Below, piece after piece: positions 26,924 through 36,977 of a DNA stretch of 64,000 nt. The translations under genes were made by a program, and so were the position numbers. The stretch lies in the NCBI RefSeq assembly GCF_010820665.1, contig NZ_JAAIKC010000013.1:62001-126000 (forward strand). Direction: 5' to 3'. This DNA is from Paenibacillus sp. SYP-B3998. Its GTDB lineage: Bacteria > Bacillota > Bacilli > Paenibacillales > NBRC-103111. Position 1 is the first letter of the stretch; every line of letters starts with the position of its first letter. The notes below the pieces were generated by a model. The model ran no database searches, was not told the origin of the DNA, and saw nothing but the letters and a program-made list of their open reading frames with translations.

Positions 26924-28576
26924 TTACAACACAGATCCAGTAATGACAACGACTGCAGAACGTGGCTCCTTCTCGCTAGCGCGATGCTGCCATTGGCTAG
27001 TTGGTTTATTTGTCCCTGCTCCTACAGCTCCAGGATGGTTGACCGCCAAGAATACAGTCGCTTGATTCTCGGTGAAGGAAAGACCGCACAATGCAGCTTC
27101 CGTAGGAGCCGACGCATACTGCTTGGTGCGTTGAGCGCTGCCTGTAGGATGAATGAGGTAAAGTCCGTTGTTCTTAAATTCCGACCAGGCTCCGCTGTTT
27201 AGTCGATCGGCGGCAATGTCGGAAGCGACCCATAAGTTTCCACTGTTGTCGATGGTCATGCTGCCCGGGGAACTAAAGCCACTTTGGCGTCCACCTGTGA
27301 TAAAGGTTTCGAATTGGAAGGTAAGTCCCCCGCTATTTTCTTTTAGCTTGAAGATCTGCCCATGGAGGTTGCCACGGCTATCATTCTGTGTGCAGGCGAT
27401 GAATACGGTTTTATTCGTCGAATGCACAGTGAGCTCGGCAGGCCTGTCGCATGGCGTAGCCCCGATAATCGTTGCCGCTTCGCTAGCGGAAGCAAGAACG
27501 TCGCTCTGCGATTGGAATTGCTGCAGTAACGTTTCTTTGGATTTATACAAACCCTCTGGAACTTGATAAGTCAGACGGTTCAATTGGTTTCTGACATTAG
27601 TAATTGAAAGTTCGATCCAACGTCCTTGAATGAAGTCTGCGGCGTACAGAGTACCTTCGCTTAAGAGTTTAGCGTTCAATTTGCCATCGTTTTTAGTCCA
27701 GTGGTCTGCGCTCACGAACTTATAAACGAAGCCATCTGGAGAATCTTCGCCCATGTAGACAACAATCCGGTTGTCAGCGCTTAAGGTCATAGCAGCGCTA
27801 CCGTGATGGAATCGCCCAAGCGCCGTATGTTTAACCGGCGTATTTTTGTGATCAAAAGGATCGATTTCAACCATCCATCCATAATGGGAAAGCGCTAGCC
27901 CTGCATCGCGCGAGGTGAATTCATAACGATTTTCACAAGTAAGCTGGGTGTTCCAAAGCGTTTTTCCTCCGCCACGATTCGCGAATGTACCTTGAACGAG
28001 CGTAGCTCCGTTAACAGCTGTCGTACCTCGCACTGGACCAGTTAACTCAATAGGGGTTAATCCGGAAATTCGACGGGCTACGGTAGAATCGGAGACAAGC
28101 TTCCAAGCACCAAAGGCGTCCTTCTTTATATGAATAAAAGAACCACCTTGCTCATAGAGCATTTGCTTCTGCTGTTCCGAACTTACAAGCTTTGAGCGAT
28201 CTATCATCCATGGATACTTAGCAGATTCATGGTTTACCCATAACAAGGCCTCCGAATTGGATTCGGGGAACGGAAAAAAGGATGTATAGCTACTATTAAA
28301 TCCTAAGGTGTCGCCTTGCTTATTGATCGTATCTCCGTACGCAGCTAGAACATTATAAGTAAAACCATTAGCTAGCAGAAGTTGGTCTGCATCTGCGGCA
28401 GTATGTAAGGTGGGGTTAAATGTCTCAGGTAATTGTTCATAGGTATTGACATTGGTTGAGGCATTAGCCGTTTGACTAAGTGAGCTTAAACCGGAAAAAG
28501 TAGCCGCTAATGAAGCAGCGCTTGCACCTAAATATTTCAAGAAATGTCTGCGGGATAGATTTTTTTTCAATTCCAT
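26924..28576 (-). CDS. phoX: Tat-exported PhoX-type alkaline phosphatase
   Basis: A 550-aa protein of the PhoX (DUF839) family, extracellular phosphatases that use calcium and iron. The N-terminus carries the twin-arginine signal SRRHFLKYLGAS, followed by a hydrophobic stretch ending TANAST. Family blocks include ALLWVNHESAKYPW, ALGRFHHGSAAM, VVYMGEDSPDGFVYKFVS, GATPCDRPAELTVH and FSSPGSMTIDNSGNLWVASD. The start is placed at the internal ATG (MELKKN), with GGAGG 9 bases upstream. Folded export through Tat fits metal loading in the cytoplasm. No clear PhoP box was seen before it. Confidence 0.88.
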   Translation of the reverse strand: MELKKNLSRRHFLKYLGASAASLAATFSGLSSLSQTANASTNVNTYEQLPETFNPTLHTAADADQLLLANGFTYNVLAAYGDTINKQGDTLGFNSSYTSFFPFPESNSEALLWVNHESAKYPWMIDRSKLVSSEQQKQMLYEQGGSFIHIKKDAFGAWKLVSDSTVARRISGLTPIELTGPVRGTTAVNGATLVQGTFANRGGGKTLWNTQLTCENRYEFTSRDAGLALSHYGWMVEIDPFDHKNTPVKHTALGRFHHGSAAMTLSADNRIVVYMGEDSPDGFVYKFVSADHWTKNDGKLNAKLLSEGTLYAADFIQGRWIELSITNVRNQLNRLTYQVPEGLYKSKETLLQQFQSQSDVLASASEAATIIGATPCDRPAELTVHSTNKTVFIACTQNDSRGNLHGQIFKLKENSGGLTFQFETFITGGRQSGFSSPGSMTIDNSGNLWVASDIAADRLNSGAWSEFKNNGLYLIHPTGSAQRTKQYASAPTEAALCGLSFTENQATVFLAVNHPGAVGAGTNKPTSQWQHRASEKEPRSAVVVITGSVL

Positions 28577-28650
28577 TTCGTAGTTCCTCCGAGGATTAGG
28601 CATCTTGTTATAAAGATAACATATATTCTTTGGATTTGAATGCTTTTTTC

Positions 28651-28679
28651 AATATAATTTGCTAGAATCATAGTCACAA
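28651..28679 (-). promoter_or_regulatory. SigA-type promoter of phoX
   Basis: On the minus strand, TTGTGA (28679-28674), 17-bp spacer, TATATT (28656-28651), about 75 bp before the chosen start codon. Confidence 0.6.
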
Positions 28680-28845
28680 GGACCCATAAATAGTCGATAG
28701 TATCAACAATTTATACGTAGCTTATGTGGGGTTTTAAGTAACCAGAAGCCGTAGGAGTTCAAATTTGTTTGGCTATCGATCGTTCGGATCAGGTAGGTTG
28801 CATAATAGAAATATTAAATAAGAGAGTTCAGAAGGAGGAAATACG

Positions 28846-29856
28846 ATGCCAGAGCCCTTGGTTGGCGAAATTCGAATGTTTGCCGGTAAGTTTGCCCCGG
28901 ATGGATGGGCGCTTTGCGACGGACAGGTATTACCGATTCGCGAGAACGAGACATTATTCAGCTTAATAGGTAAGACTTACGGTGGGGATGGTCTGCAGAC
29001 ATTTGCTTTACCCGATTTGCGTGGGAGGGTTCCGCTTCATCAAGGAAACGGTTTTATACAAGCGGAAACTGGCGGTGTAGAAAATGCCACGCTAACGGTT
29101 CAACAAATCCCTTCGCATGGTCATACGGCAGGTGTATCATCCAAATTCGGCAGCACGAACAGTCCTGATGGTACTGTGATGGCGAGGTCGACCTTGAACC
29201 AGTTCACGGATACCGTAGGGACGAAAGGTACGATGCTGGGAGCTAGCACCGTCGTAGGATTATCTGGCGGAAGTCAACCTCATAACAACTTGCAGCCGTA
29301 TGTGGCGATCAATTATATCATTAGTTTATTTGGAATTTTCCCTAGTCAGGGCGGTGGAGGCGGAACAGAACCTTACATGGGTGAGATTCGTTGGGTGTCA
29401 TTTAACTTTGCTCCTGGTGGATGGGCACTATGCAACGGGCAAATGATGCCGATTAATCAAAATCAAGCTTTATTTGCATTGCTGGGTACAACGTACGGCG
29501 GAGATGGCCAAACTACATTCGGGCTACCGGAAATGAAAGGAAGGGTGCCGATCCACTTTGGGAAGGGGCATACTTTGGGAGAAAAAGGAGGAGAGCAAGC
29601 GCATACGCTAAGCTTGAATGAGCTGCCTGGGCATGCGCATTCTCTTCATGCAAGCGGGAATCCAGCGACATCTAAGAATGCTCAGGGTAACGCATTTGGC
29701 GTGACCTCCACAAGCTCCTATGCTTTTGTGCCAGATAGCCAATCCCATGTGGTAACCGACAATGTAGGCGGTAGTCAAGCACACCTTAATATGCAGCCGT
29801 TCCTAACGCTAACCGCTATTATCGCTACACAGGGCATATTTCCAAGTAGAAACTAA
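28846..29856 (+). CDS. Double tail-collar domain protein
   Basis: A 336-aa protein made of two phage tail-collar (microcystin-dependent protein type) domains in tandem, about residues 1-165 and 177-336, joined by GGGGG. Each starts MGEIR or VGEIR, has GWALC(D/N)GQ, LF(S/A)L(I/L)G(K/T)TYGGDG and a closing HNNLQPY/HLNMQPF. Such proteins are found outside phages in many bacteria, often next to large surface proteins. No signal peptide is seen, and no other phage gene is nearby. AGAAGGAGG precedes the ATG. The next gene encodes a single collar domain. Confidence 0.85.
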   Translation: MPEPLVGEIRMFAGKFAPDGWALCDGQVLPIRENETLFSLIGKTYGGDGLQTFALPDLRGRVPLHQGNGFIQAETGGVENATLTVQQIPSHGHTAGVSSKFGSTNSPDGTVMARSTLNQFTDTVGTKGTMLGASTVVGLSGGSQPHNNLQPYVAINYIISLFGIFPSQGGGGGTEPYMGEIRWVSFNFAPGGWALCNGQMMPINQNQALFALLGTTYGGDGQTTFGLPEMKGRVPIHFGKGHTLGEKGGEQAHTLSLNELPGHAHSLHASGNPATSKNAQGNAFGVTSTSSYAFVPDSQSHVVTDNVGGSQAHLNMQPFLTLTAIIATQGIFPSRN

Positions 29857-29867
29857 GGAGAGATATT

Positions 29868-30392
29868 ATGGATCCGTTTGTTGGGGAAATTCGTTTATTT
29901 GGTTTGAATTTCGAACCGAAAGGGTGGGCCTTTTGCAATGGACAACTTCTACCGATTTCGCAAAATTCAGCGTTGTTTTCTCTTTTGGGGGCTACATACG
30001 GAGGGGATGGGAAGAGTACTTTTGCCCTCCCCGATTTACAAGGAATGGTCCCGATGCATGCTGGACAAGGTCCGGGATTGTCCGAATACGCTCTTGGTAA
30101 GATAGGCGGCTCGGAGAGTGTTACACTGCTAGCAGATCATATCCCCACCCATTCACATGCTCTACAGTATGGAACCTCCGGAGGAACGCAAGAATCGCCA
30201 GTAGGCCAAATATTGAAGGATACAGGTGGGCGTCGCGGAGGTTTGGCCTACACAAGTCTAACTAATATGGTGCCAATGGGGGGAAATGCGATTATGCAGG
30301 CGGGTGGCGGCCAACCTCACAATAATATGCAGCCGTATTTGACGCTAAATTTTTGTATTGCTTTAGAAGGTGTGTTTCCACCTCGCTCTTAG
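29868..30392 (+). CDS. Single tail-collar domain protein
   Basis: A 174-aa tail-collar protein, paralogous to each half of its neighbour: VGEIRLFGLNFEPKGWAFCN, LLGATYGGDGKSTFALPDLQ, HNNMQPYLTLNFCIALEG. It lies 11 bp downstream behind AAGGAGAG and is clearly co-transcribed. Possibly one pair of collar modules assembles trimers that bind to the following giant surface protein, but that is speculation. Function in non-phage context is unknown. Confidence 0.85.
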   Translation: MDPFVGEIRLFGLNFEPKGWAFCNGQLLPISQNSALFSLLGATYGGDGKSTFALPDLQGMVPMHAGQGPGLSEYALGKIGGSESVTLLADHIPTHSHALQYGTSGGTQESPVGQILKDTGGRRGGLAYTSLTNMVPMGGNAIMQAGGGQPHNNMQPYLTLNFCIALEGVFPPRS

Positions 30393-30439
30393 AGTATGGG
30401 GAATTGGTTTCTCGTTGAGAAAGAGAGGAGTTTGGGGAA

Positions 30440-33400
30440 GTGATAGATGAACGTGAAGGATACGGGTCTTCTCTTTTTAATCGTAGAAATATAAGATTTG
30501 TAATGTTATGGATGTTATTACTAGTAGGTGCGTGTCTGGGGCTTGCTGGTTCGGCTTACGCGGCGTCTTTTACGGTGACGACAACTGCAGATTCAGTAGA
30601 TAGCAGTCCTGGCAATGGGGCATGTGCAGATAGTAATGGTCAATGTTCGGTGCGTGCTGCGTTAATGGAAACCAATGCGCTTGCGGGTTTAGATGTAATA
30701 GATATTCCTGAGAATATCTATACGCTGACATTAGGGCAGCAATTGGAAATTAAGGATCAGGTAAAGCTCATCGGGAGCTCTAACAATCCTAATAGTACGA
30801 TCATCCAAGCGGCAAGCAGCGCTGCGGCAGCAACGCACAGAGTTTTGGAAATTAATCCAGCGCTTGATGTAAATGGATACGATGTGACTATACAAGGATT
30901 GACGATTCGCAACGGTAAAGCCCCAGATCTTAACGGATATGGCGGCGGGGGAATTGGTGGCGATATAGGGGTCAAAACGTTGGCAATCAGCCAATCGATT
31001 ATTGAGAAAAATATCGCTTCCCAAGAAGGTTTTGGCGGTGGTCTCTTTATTTCGGGGGCTGCGGCAGGGAAAGTTCAACTTACGGATACGATTATTCGCA
31101 ATAATACGGCAGGAGAGTCAGCATCATCTAGTTACGGCTCTCAAGGCGGCGGTGCATATTTGGAAGGTGATATGGGCCTAGAGGTGTCGAACCTTACCGT
31201 ACAGAACAACACTTCGTATGGGCTTGGCGGAGGGATGGCAATTGTATCAGCGTCGCAATCGTTGCGAAGCGTTACGATTGGTTCCAGTGTTATAAGCGGA
31301 AATACGGCCGTTAGCAAAAATGGCGGGAGCGAAGGACGCGCCGGGGGACTGTACTTGGGAACACCAGCAGTTGTTACGGATACGACATTATCTGCCAACA
31401 ACGCAGGCGGGGATGGAGGCGGATTGGTGCTCGATTTTTTCACGGGTTCCGTTTCGCTAACGAATGTGGCGGTAACTAGTAATACGGCTGCGCGCGGAGG
31501 CGGGATGTTCATCAATGCGAACAAAGCCCCAATTCTGACGAGTACTTCAATTACTGGGAATACAGGCGGGAATGTCGCTGTTAATCCAGAAGGAACGGAT
31601 ATGCAGGTTACAATTGTACCTACGGGGACGTTCTCTCAAGGAAAAACGGGCGTTCATTATACAATTACAGTAAGAAATAACGGTAAAGTAAAAACAAATG
31701 GCACAGTCACAGCGACGATTACGCTTCCGACGGGACTAACGGCTACGAAGTTAGCGGGTTCAGGATGGAATTGTCCGGCGGGCACGTTGACCTGTTCACG
31801 TTCAGACGTTTTGAATGGTGAGAGCAACTATCCGATTGATGTGACGGTTAATGTTGCAGCAAATGCTGAACGTACATTGCGAAGTACGGTGGAAGTATCG
31901 GGAGGCGATGAACTCGATGTAAGCAACGATACGGGGTATCACGATACAACGGTGTTGAGCAGCGATGCGAGTCTCCAAGGGCTTTCGACAACGAATGCTG
32001 TATTAAAAGAAACCTTTGCTCCAGGAACATTAGCGTATACAGCAGATGTGCCTTTCGCGGTGAACTCATTGACGGTTAAGCCTACTGTAAATGAGTCTCA
32101 TGCTAAGGTTAAAGTAACATTGAATAGTAAAGAGGTGGGTGACGGAAAAGAGAGCGAACCACTTGATCTTGGTGTAGATATTAATACAATTACGATTGAT
32201 GTGACCGCTGAGGATGGGACAACGAAGAGAACTTATAAGATAACAGTAAACCGTGCGGCTCAATCTAAAAATGCAAATTTGAGCGATTTATTCGTAGACG
32301 GAACGAGCATAACGGGCTTTGCGTCGGACACGTTGGCGTATACCGTGAACGTGCCGAACGTCACGACAGCCGTTACGGTGACGGGAACGAAGGCAGATGC
32401 AACGGCAAGTGTCGTCGTGGCAGGTGGCAGCAACCTGACCGTAGGAAGTAATACGGTTACGGTAACCGTGACAGCTGAGGATGGCACGAAGAAGAAGACG
32501 TACACGATTACGGTAATAAGAGCAAAGAGCAATAACGCTAATTTGAACGATTTAAAGATAAACGGAACAAGCATAACGGGCTTTGCCTCAGGCAAGTTGG
32601 CGTATACGGTGAATGTGCCGAACCCTACAACATCTGTTACGTTGGTAGGAACAAAGGCAGATGCAACGGCAACTGTCACCGTGACAGGCGGCAGCAATCT
32701 GATCGTAGGCGATAATACGGTCACGGTAAAGGTGACGGCGCAGGATGGCACGACAGAGGTTGTTTATACGGTGACGGTGGTAAGAGTGAAGAGCAGTGAT
32801 GCCAGCTTGAGCGACTTGAAGGTGGACGGAACGAGCATAACGGGTTTTGTGCCTAACACGTTGGCGTATAAGGTGCCAGTGTCGAACGCGACGACAGCCG
32901 TTACGGTAACGGGAACGAAGGCAGATGCAACGGCAAGTGTCGCTGACGCGGTAGGTGGCAGCGATCTGGTCGTAGGGGATAATAAGGTTACGGTAACGGT
33001 GACAGCTGAGGATGGCACGGTGCGGACGTATACGGTAACGGTGGTGCGAGCGGGCAGCGATAACGCGAGCTTGAGCGACCTGAAGGTAGACGGAACGAGC
33101 ATAACAGGTTTTGCGTCTGGCACGTTGGCGTATGCGGTGAACGTGCCGAACGCGACGACAGTCGTTACGGTGACGGGAACAAAGGCAGATGCAACGGCAA
33201 CTGTCGTCGTGGCAGGTGGCAGCAACCTGACCGTAGGAAGTAATACGGTCACGGTAACCGTGACCGCTGAGGATGGCACGACGAAGAAGACGTATACGAT
33301 TACGATAATAAGAGCAAAGAGTAATAACGCTAATTTGAGCGACTTGAAGGTAGATGAAACAAGCATAGCAAATTTTGCCCCAGGTACGTTGGCGTATAAG

Positions 33401-36400
33401 GTGAATGTGCCGAATGTCACGACAGCCGTTACGGTAACGGGCACGAAGGCAGATGCAACGGCAACTGTAACCGTGACAGGCGGCAGCAATCTGATCGTAG
33501 GCGATAATACGGTCACGATAAAGGTATCGGCGCAGGATGGCACGACAGAGGTTATCTATACGGTGACGGTGGTAAGAGCGAAGAGCAGTGATGCCAGCTT
33601 GAGCGATTTGAAGGTAGACGGAGCGAGCATAACGAACTTTGCCTCAGGCAAGTTGGAGTATAAGGTGAATGTGCCGAACGCTACAACAGCCGTTACGGTG
33701 ACGGGAACGAAGGCAGATGCAACGGCAAGTGTCGCTGACGCGGTAGGCGGCAGCGATCTGGTCGTAGGGGATAATAAGGTTACGGTAACCGTGACAGCGC
33801 AGGATGGCACAGTGCAGACGTATACGGTAACGGTGGTGCGAGCGGGCAGCGATAACGCGAGCCTAAGCGACCTGAAGGTAGACGAAACGAGCATAGCGGG
33901 TTTTGCATCTGGCACATTGGCGTATACGGTGCCGGTGCCGAATGCCACGACAGCCGTTACGGTGACGGGAACAAAGGCAGATGCAACGGCAACTGTAGTC
34001 GTGACAGGCGGCAGTAACCTAGTCGTAGGGGATAATAAGGTTACGGTAACCGTGACAGCGCAGAATGGCACGACGCAGACGTACACGATTACGGTAATAA
34101 GAGCAAAGAGTAATAACGCTAATTTGAGCGACTTGAAGGTAGATGAAACAAGCATAGCAAACTTTGCCCCAGGTACGTTGGCGTATAAGGTGAATGTGCC
34201 GAATGCCACGACAGCCGTTAAGGTAACGGGCACGAAGTCAGATGCAACGGCAACTGTAACCGTGACAGGCGGCAGCAATCTGATCGTAGGCGATAATAGG
34301 GTCACGGTAACCGTGACGGCGCAGGATGGCACGACAGAGGTTATCTATACGGTGACGGTGGTAAGAGCGGCGCAGAACAGTGATGCCAGCTTGAGCGACT
34401 TGAAGGTAAACGGAACGAGCATAACAGGATTTGCGCCGGGCAGGTTGACGTACACGGTGCCGGTGCCGAATGCCACGACAGCCGTTACGGTGATTGGAAC
34501 GAAGGCAGATGCAAAGGCAAGTGTTGCCGACGCGGTAGGAGGCAGCAACCTGATCGTAGGGAGTAATACGGTCACGGTAACTGTAACGGCTGAAGATGGC
34601 ACGAAGAAGACGTATACAATTACGGTAGTAAGAGCGAAGAGCGATAATAAGAGTTTTACATTCCTTCTTAACACAAATGGAAATTCGCAGGAAATTATAT
34701 GGGATAAGGCTACGAATACAGCTTCCGCAAACGTAACGAGTGCAGTCTATAGTGCGACTGTTACAGGAACTGTCTATGACCCAGCGTCGATCCTTACAAT
34801 TAACGACATTAACGTAGTAAGCGGGAAGCCTACGACGATTGACCTGAATGATGGGCTGAATCCTATACTAGTTAAGGTTACGGCACAAGACTTATCCGTT
34901 CAGGAGTATGTACTTAATATTATGCGATATGGTAATGCGGGGCTTAAGGGACTTACGGTAAGTGGAGTGGATCTAACCCCTCCGTTTAACCTTGATTCCT
35001 TAACCTATGCAGGAAGTGTCCCTTATGCAGTTAGCTCGGTAACGGTAACCGCCTCTGTGTATGATCCAAACGCAACAGTAACTGTAATGGGCTTGAAGGT
35101 AGTTTCTGGCACACCAAGCGTTCCAATAAATTTGGCAGTTGGCCAAAATGAAATTCTTGTCCGGGTTACTCCAACGTTTGGCGTTACACAACCCTATACG
35201 ATAACTCTTACGCGGGCAGCGTCGAATGATGTAGGTTTAGCTGGAATCGTCGTCAATAACGGGTTGGTAGCAGTTACATCAGGAATAGATGGAAAGTATT
35301 ACGCGACAGTGAGCGAGTCCACGTATAACTTGATCGTCAAGCCGCAATCGACAGATCCTGCATCGAGAATTAAAGTTAATGGTGTAGATGTGGATCGTCA
35401 AGGGAATTCGAACATCATTCCGCTATCCTATGGAATCAATGAAATTACGATTGTCGTTACCTCTGAAGATGGTACAGCTCAGGCGTACAAACTGCTTGTT
35501 ACACGTCAGCAACAAGACAAACAGCAAGGGAATGGCGGCGGCGGTGGCGGCCCAATCTCTCCTCAAGTTAAGGTCAAACTGATTGTAGGGGATAATGGGA
35601 ATAGCATACATGTTGATGTACAGCGGGAACGTACAGTCAATGGTAGGGTTACTGATAGGGTTGCTATAACACCAGAAGTTATCAAACAAATCGAAGAAGC
35701 AGCAGGAGGCAAGCTAAACTCACTTAAACTGGTTATTCCGCAAATTCCGGAAGGCAGCGATGAGTTTATGATCAATCTGCCTAAGAATACTTTGCAGGAT
35801 TTGGTCGGATGGGGTTCGGAAGTGAGTATCGTAACTGAAGATGTGCAAGTTACACTTCCCAAAGCTACAATCACTGGCGCGCTGCAATTAAAAGAAGAGC
35901 TCTATGTCCGCTTTATTTCGAATCAAACGAATGAAATGAAGCAGGCAGCTAAGAAGCGGGTTCTCGCTGCGCAGCTCGTAACAAAAGCTGCTGGGAATGG
36001 AAAAGCGGAGCTTCTTGGATGGCCGATGACGATTGAGACAAACTTGAATAACCAGGAAACGAAACTGAACTTTTCGTTAAAAGGGGTTAAGATCCCTGTA
36101 GATCCGAAGGAAAGAAATGCATTTTTGGCTTCCCTTGGCGTCTATATCGAGCATAGCGATGGAGAGAAGGAACTACTAAAAGGCACTATTCAATACGATG
36201 CGCAAAAAAATCCGTTAAGTATTGAGATTGTCATTACTAAATTCAGTACCTTCAGTTTGATTGAAATTCAGAAGACGCCAATCGAAACGGTAACTTACGC
36301 GAGATGGACAGATGGTTATCCAGATGGGACGTTCCAACCCTACCAGTCAATCACGCGAGCAGAAGCAGCAACGATTTTGGTAAAAGCAATGAATCTTCCG

Positions 36401-36898
36401 AAACCATTGAACAGCTTGCAGAAGTTTATGGATGTATCAGATAGCCACTGGGCGGCGGATGTGATTCATCAAGTGCAAGGTGCAGGATTGCTAGGTGGTT
36501 ATCCGGATGGATCGTTCAAGCCAGATGCACCAATTACTAGAGCAGAATTAGCTGCCATCATCGTAAGGCTCAAAAAGCTAGAAGTAGCTGAAAGTGCCCA
36601 ATCTTTCACTGACACCAAAGGTCACTGGGCAGCTAATTACATTCAAACGGCGAAGATTGCAGGATTGGTAGCTGGTTACGAAGACGGCTCATTCAGGCCA
36701 GATCAAAAATTAACACGAGCAGAAGCGGTTAAAGCAATGAATTCCCTTCTCGGACGTCCGACCCCAGAGCTGGGCAAGGACGTTTGGAGCGATGTTAGCA
36801 AAAAGGATTGGTTCTGGCTGGATGTTCAGTCAGCCTCGCAATCATTCAGCAACACTAGCTACGAAGATGGCACTAGCAATGCGGTGATCATTCCGTAA
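30440..36898 (+). CDS. Giant SLH-anchored surface protein with cadherin-like repeats
   Basis: A 2152-aa surface protein. An N-terminal export signal (MLWMLLLVGACLGLAGSAYA) is followed by a CSLREA-type start of a right-handed beta-helix (FTVTTTADSVD, CSVRAALMETN) to about residue 390. A DUF11-like domain (GVHYTITVRNNG) comes next, then twelve or more cadherin-like beta-sandwich domains. Nine are near-identical copies (609-1400) and the later ones are divergent. After a GGGGG linker and a beta-rich segment come two full SLH domains (YPDGTFQPYQSITRAEAA, YPDGSFKPDAPITRAELA) and a third (YEDGSFRPDQKLTRAEAV), with a short non-SLH tail. The SLH units bind pyruvylated wall polymer, so this is probably an adhesin or stalk. 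GGAG lies ahead of the GTG start. It is the last gene after two tail-collar genes, 47 bp away. Confidence 0.9.
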   Translation: MIDEREGYGSSLFNRRNIRFVMLWMLLLVGACLGLAGSAYAASFTVTTTADSVDSSPGNGACADSNGQCSVRAALMETNALAGLDVIDIPENIYTLTLGQQLEIKDQVKLIGSSNNPNSTIIQAASSAAAATHRVLEINPALDVNGYDVTIQGLTIRNGKAPDLNGYGGGGIGGDIGVKTLAISQSIIEKNIASQEGFGGGLFISGAAAGKVQLTDTIIRNNTAGESASSSYGSQGGGAYLEGDMGLEVSNLTVQNNTSYGLGGGMAIVSASQSLRSVTIGSSVISGNTAVSKNGGSEGRAGGLYLGTPAVVTDTTLSANNAGGDGGGLVLDFFTGSVSLTNVAVTSNTAARGGGMFINANKAPILTSTSITGNTGGNVAVNPEGTDMQVTIVPTGTFSQGKTGVHYTITVRNNGKVKTNGTVTATITLPTGLTATKLAGSGWNCPAGTLTCSRSDVLNGESNYPIDVTVNVAANAERTLRSTVEVSGGDELDVSNDTGYHDTTVLSSDASLQGLSTTNAVLKETFAPGTLAYTADVPFAVNSLTVKPTVNESHAKVKVTLNSKEVGDGKESEPLDLGVDINTITIDVTAEDGTTKRTYKITVNRAAQSKNANLSDLFVDGTSITGFASDTLAYTVNVPNVTTAVTVTGTKADATASVVVAGGSNLTVGSNTVTVTVTAEDGTKKKTYTITVIRAKSNNANLNDLKINGTSITGFASGKLAYTVNVPNPTTSVTLVGTKADATATVTVTGGSNLIVGDNTVTVKVTAQDGTTEVVYTVTVVRVKSSDASLSDLKVDGTSITGFVPNTLAYKVPVSNATTAVTVTGTKADATASVADAVGGSDLVVGDNKVTVTVTAEDGTVRTYTVTVVRAGSDNASLSDLKVDGTSITGFASGTLAYAVNVPNATTVVTVTGTKADATATVVVAGGSNLTVGSNTVTVTVTAEDGTTKKTYTITIIRAKSNNANLSDLKVDETSIANFAPGTLAYKVNVPNVTTAVTVTGTKADATATVTVTGGSNLIVGDNTVTIKVSAQDGTTEVIYTVTVVRAKSSDASLSDLKVDGASITNFASGKLEYKVNVPNATTAVTVTGTKADATASVADAVGGSDLVVGDNKVTVTVTAQDGTVQTYTVTVVRAGSDNASLSDLKVDETSIAGFASGTLAYTVPVPNATTAVTVTGTKADATATVVVTGGSNLVVGDNKVTVTVTAQNGTTQTYTITVIRAKSNNANLSDLKVDETSIANFAPGTLAYKVNVPNATTAVKVTGTKSDATATVTVTGGSNLIVGDNRVTVTVTAQDGTTEVIYTVTVVRAAQNSDASLSDLKVNGTSITGFAPGRLTYTVPVPNATTAVTVIGTKADAKASVADAVGGSNLIVGSNTVTVTVTAEDGTKKTYTITVVRAKSDNKSFTFLLNTNGNSQEIIWDKATNTASANVTSAVYSATVTGTVYDPASILTINDINVVSGKPTTIDLNDGLNPILVKVTAQDLSVQEYVLNIMRYGNAGLKGLTVSGVDLTPPFNLDSLTYAGSVPYAVSSVTVTASVYDPNATVTVMGLKVVSGTPSVPINLAVGQNEILVRVTPTFGVTQPYTITLTRAASNDVGLAGIVVNNGLVAVTSGIDGKYYATVSESTYNLIVKPQSTDPASRIKVNGVDVDRQGNSNIIPLSYGINEITIVVTSEDGTAQAYKLLVTRQQQDKQQGNGGGGGGPISPQVKVKLIVGDNGNSIHVDVQRERTVNGRVTDRVAITPEVIKQIEEAAGGKLNSLKLVIPQIPEGSDEFMINLPKNTLQDLVGWGSEVSIVTEDVQVTLPKATITGALQLKEELYVRFISNQTNEMKQAAKKRVLAAQLVTKAAGNGKAELLGWPMTIETNLNNQETKLNFSLKGVKIPVDPKERNAFLASLGVYIEHSDGEKELLKGTIQYDAQKNPLSIEIVITKFSTFSLIEIQKTPIETVTYARWTDGYPDGTFQPYQSITRAEAATILVKAMNLPKPLNSLQKFMDVSDSHWAADVIHQVQGAGLLGGYPDGSFKPDAPITRAELAAIIVRLKKLEVAESAQSFTDTKGHWAANYIQTAKIAGLVAGYEDGSFRPDQKLTRAEAVKAMNSLLGRPTPELGKDVWSDVSKKDWFWLDVQSASQSFSNTSYEDGTSNAVIIP
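32264..34639 (+). repeat. Higher-order (ABC)x3 array of 88-codon cadherin-like modules
   Basis: Nine consecutive modules of 87-89 codons form three copies of a 792-bp, three-module unit starting at 32264, 33056 and 33848. Type A ends with TYTIT(V/I)IRAK, type B with YTVTVVR after TTEV, and type C carries ASVADAVGGS. Corresponding modules are more alike than neighbours, so the triplet, not the single module, was the last unit duplicated. The repeats produce long false ORFs on the minus strand. Confidence 0.88.
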
Positions 36899-36937
36899 TA
36901 AAAGAATGCTGATATAAGATTTAGAAAAATAAGAGAT

Positions 36938-36977
36938 AAAAAATCCCGCTGGGCCTTAGGCTCAACGGGATTTTTTG
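36938..36977 (+). terminator. Terminator after the SLH protein gene
   Basis: AAAAATCCCG pairs with CGGGATTTTTT around the inner GGCC/TTAGGC fold. Strong symmetric hairpin with T run. Confidence 0.85.

Noticed and set aside
28846..30392. Prophage or phage tail module
   Set aside because: Only tail-collar domains are present. No capsid, portal, tape measure, integrase or lysis genes lie nearby.
32260..34674. Four long minus-strand ORFs (109-259 codons)
   Set aside because: They run antisense through the cadherin-like repeat array, are repetitive themselves (Val/Thr/Ala-rich), and lack ribosome binding sites. They reflect the codon bias of the sense repeats.
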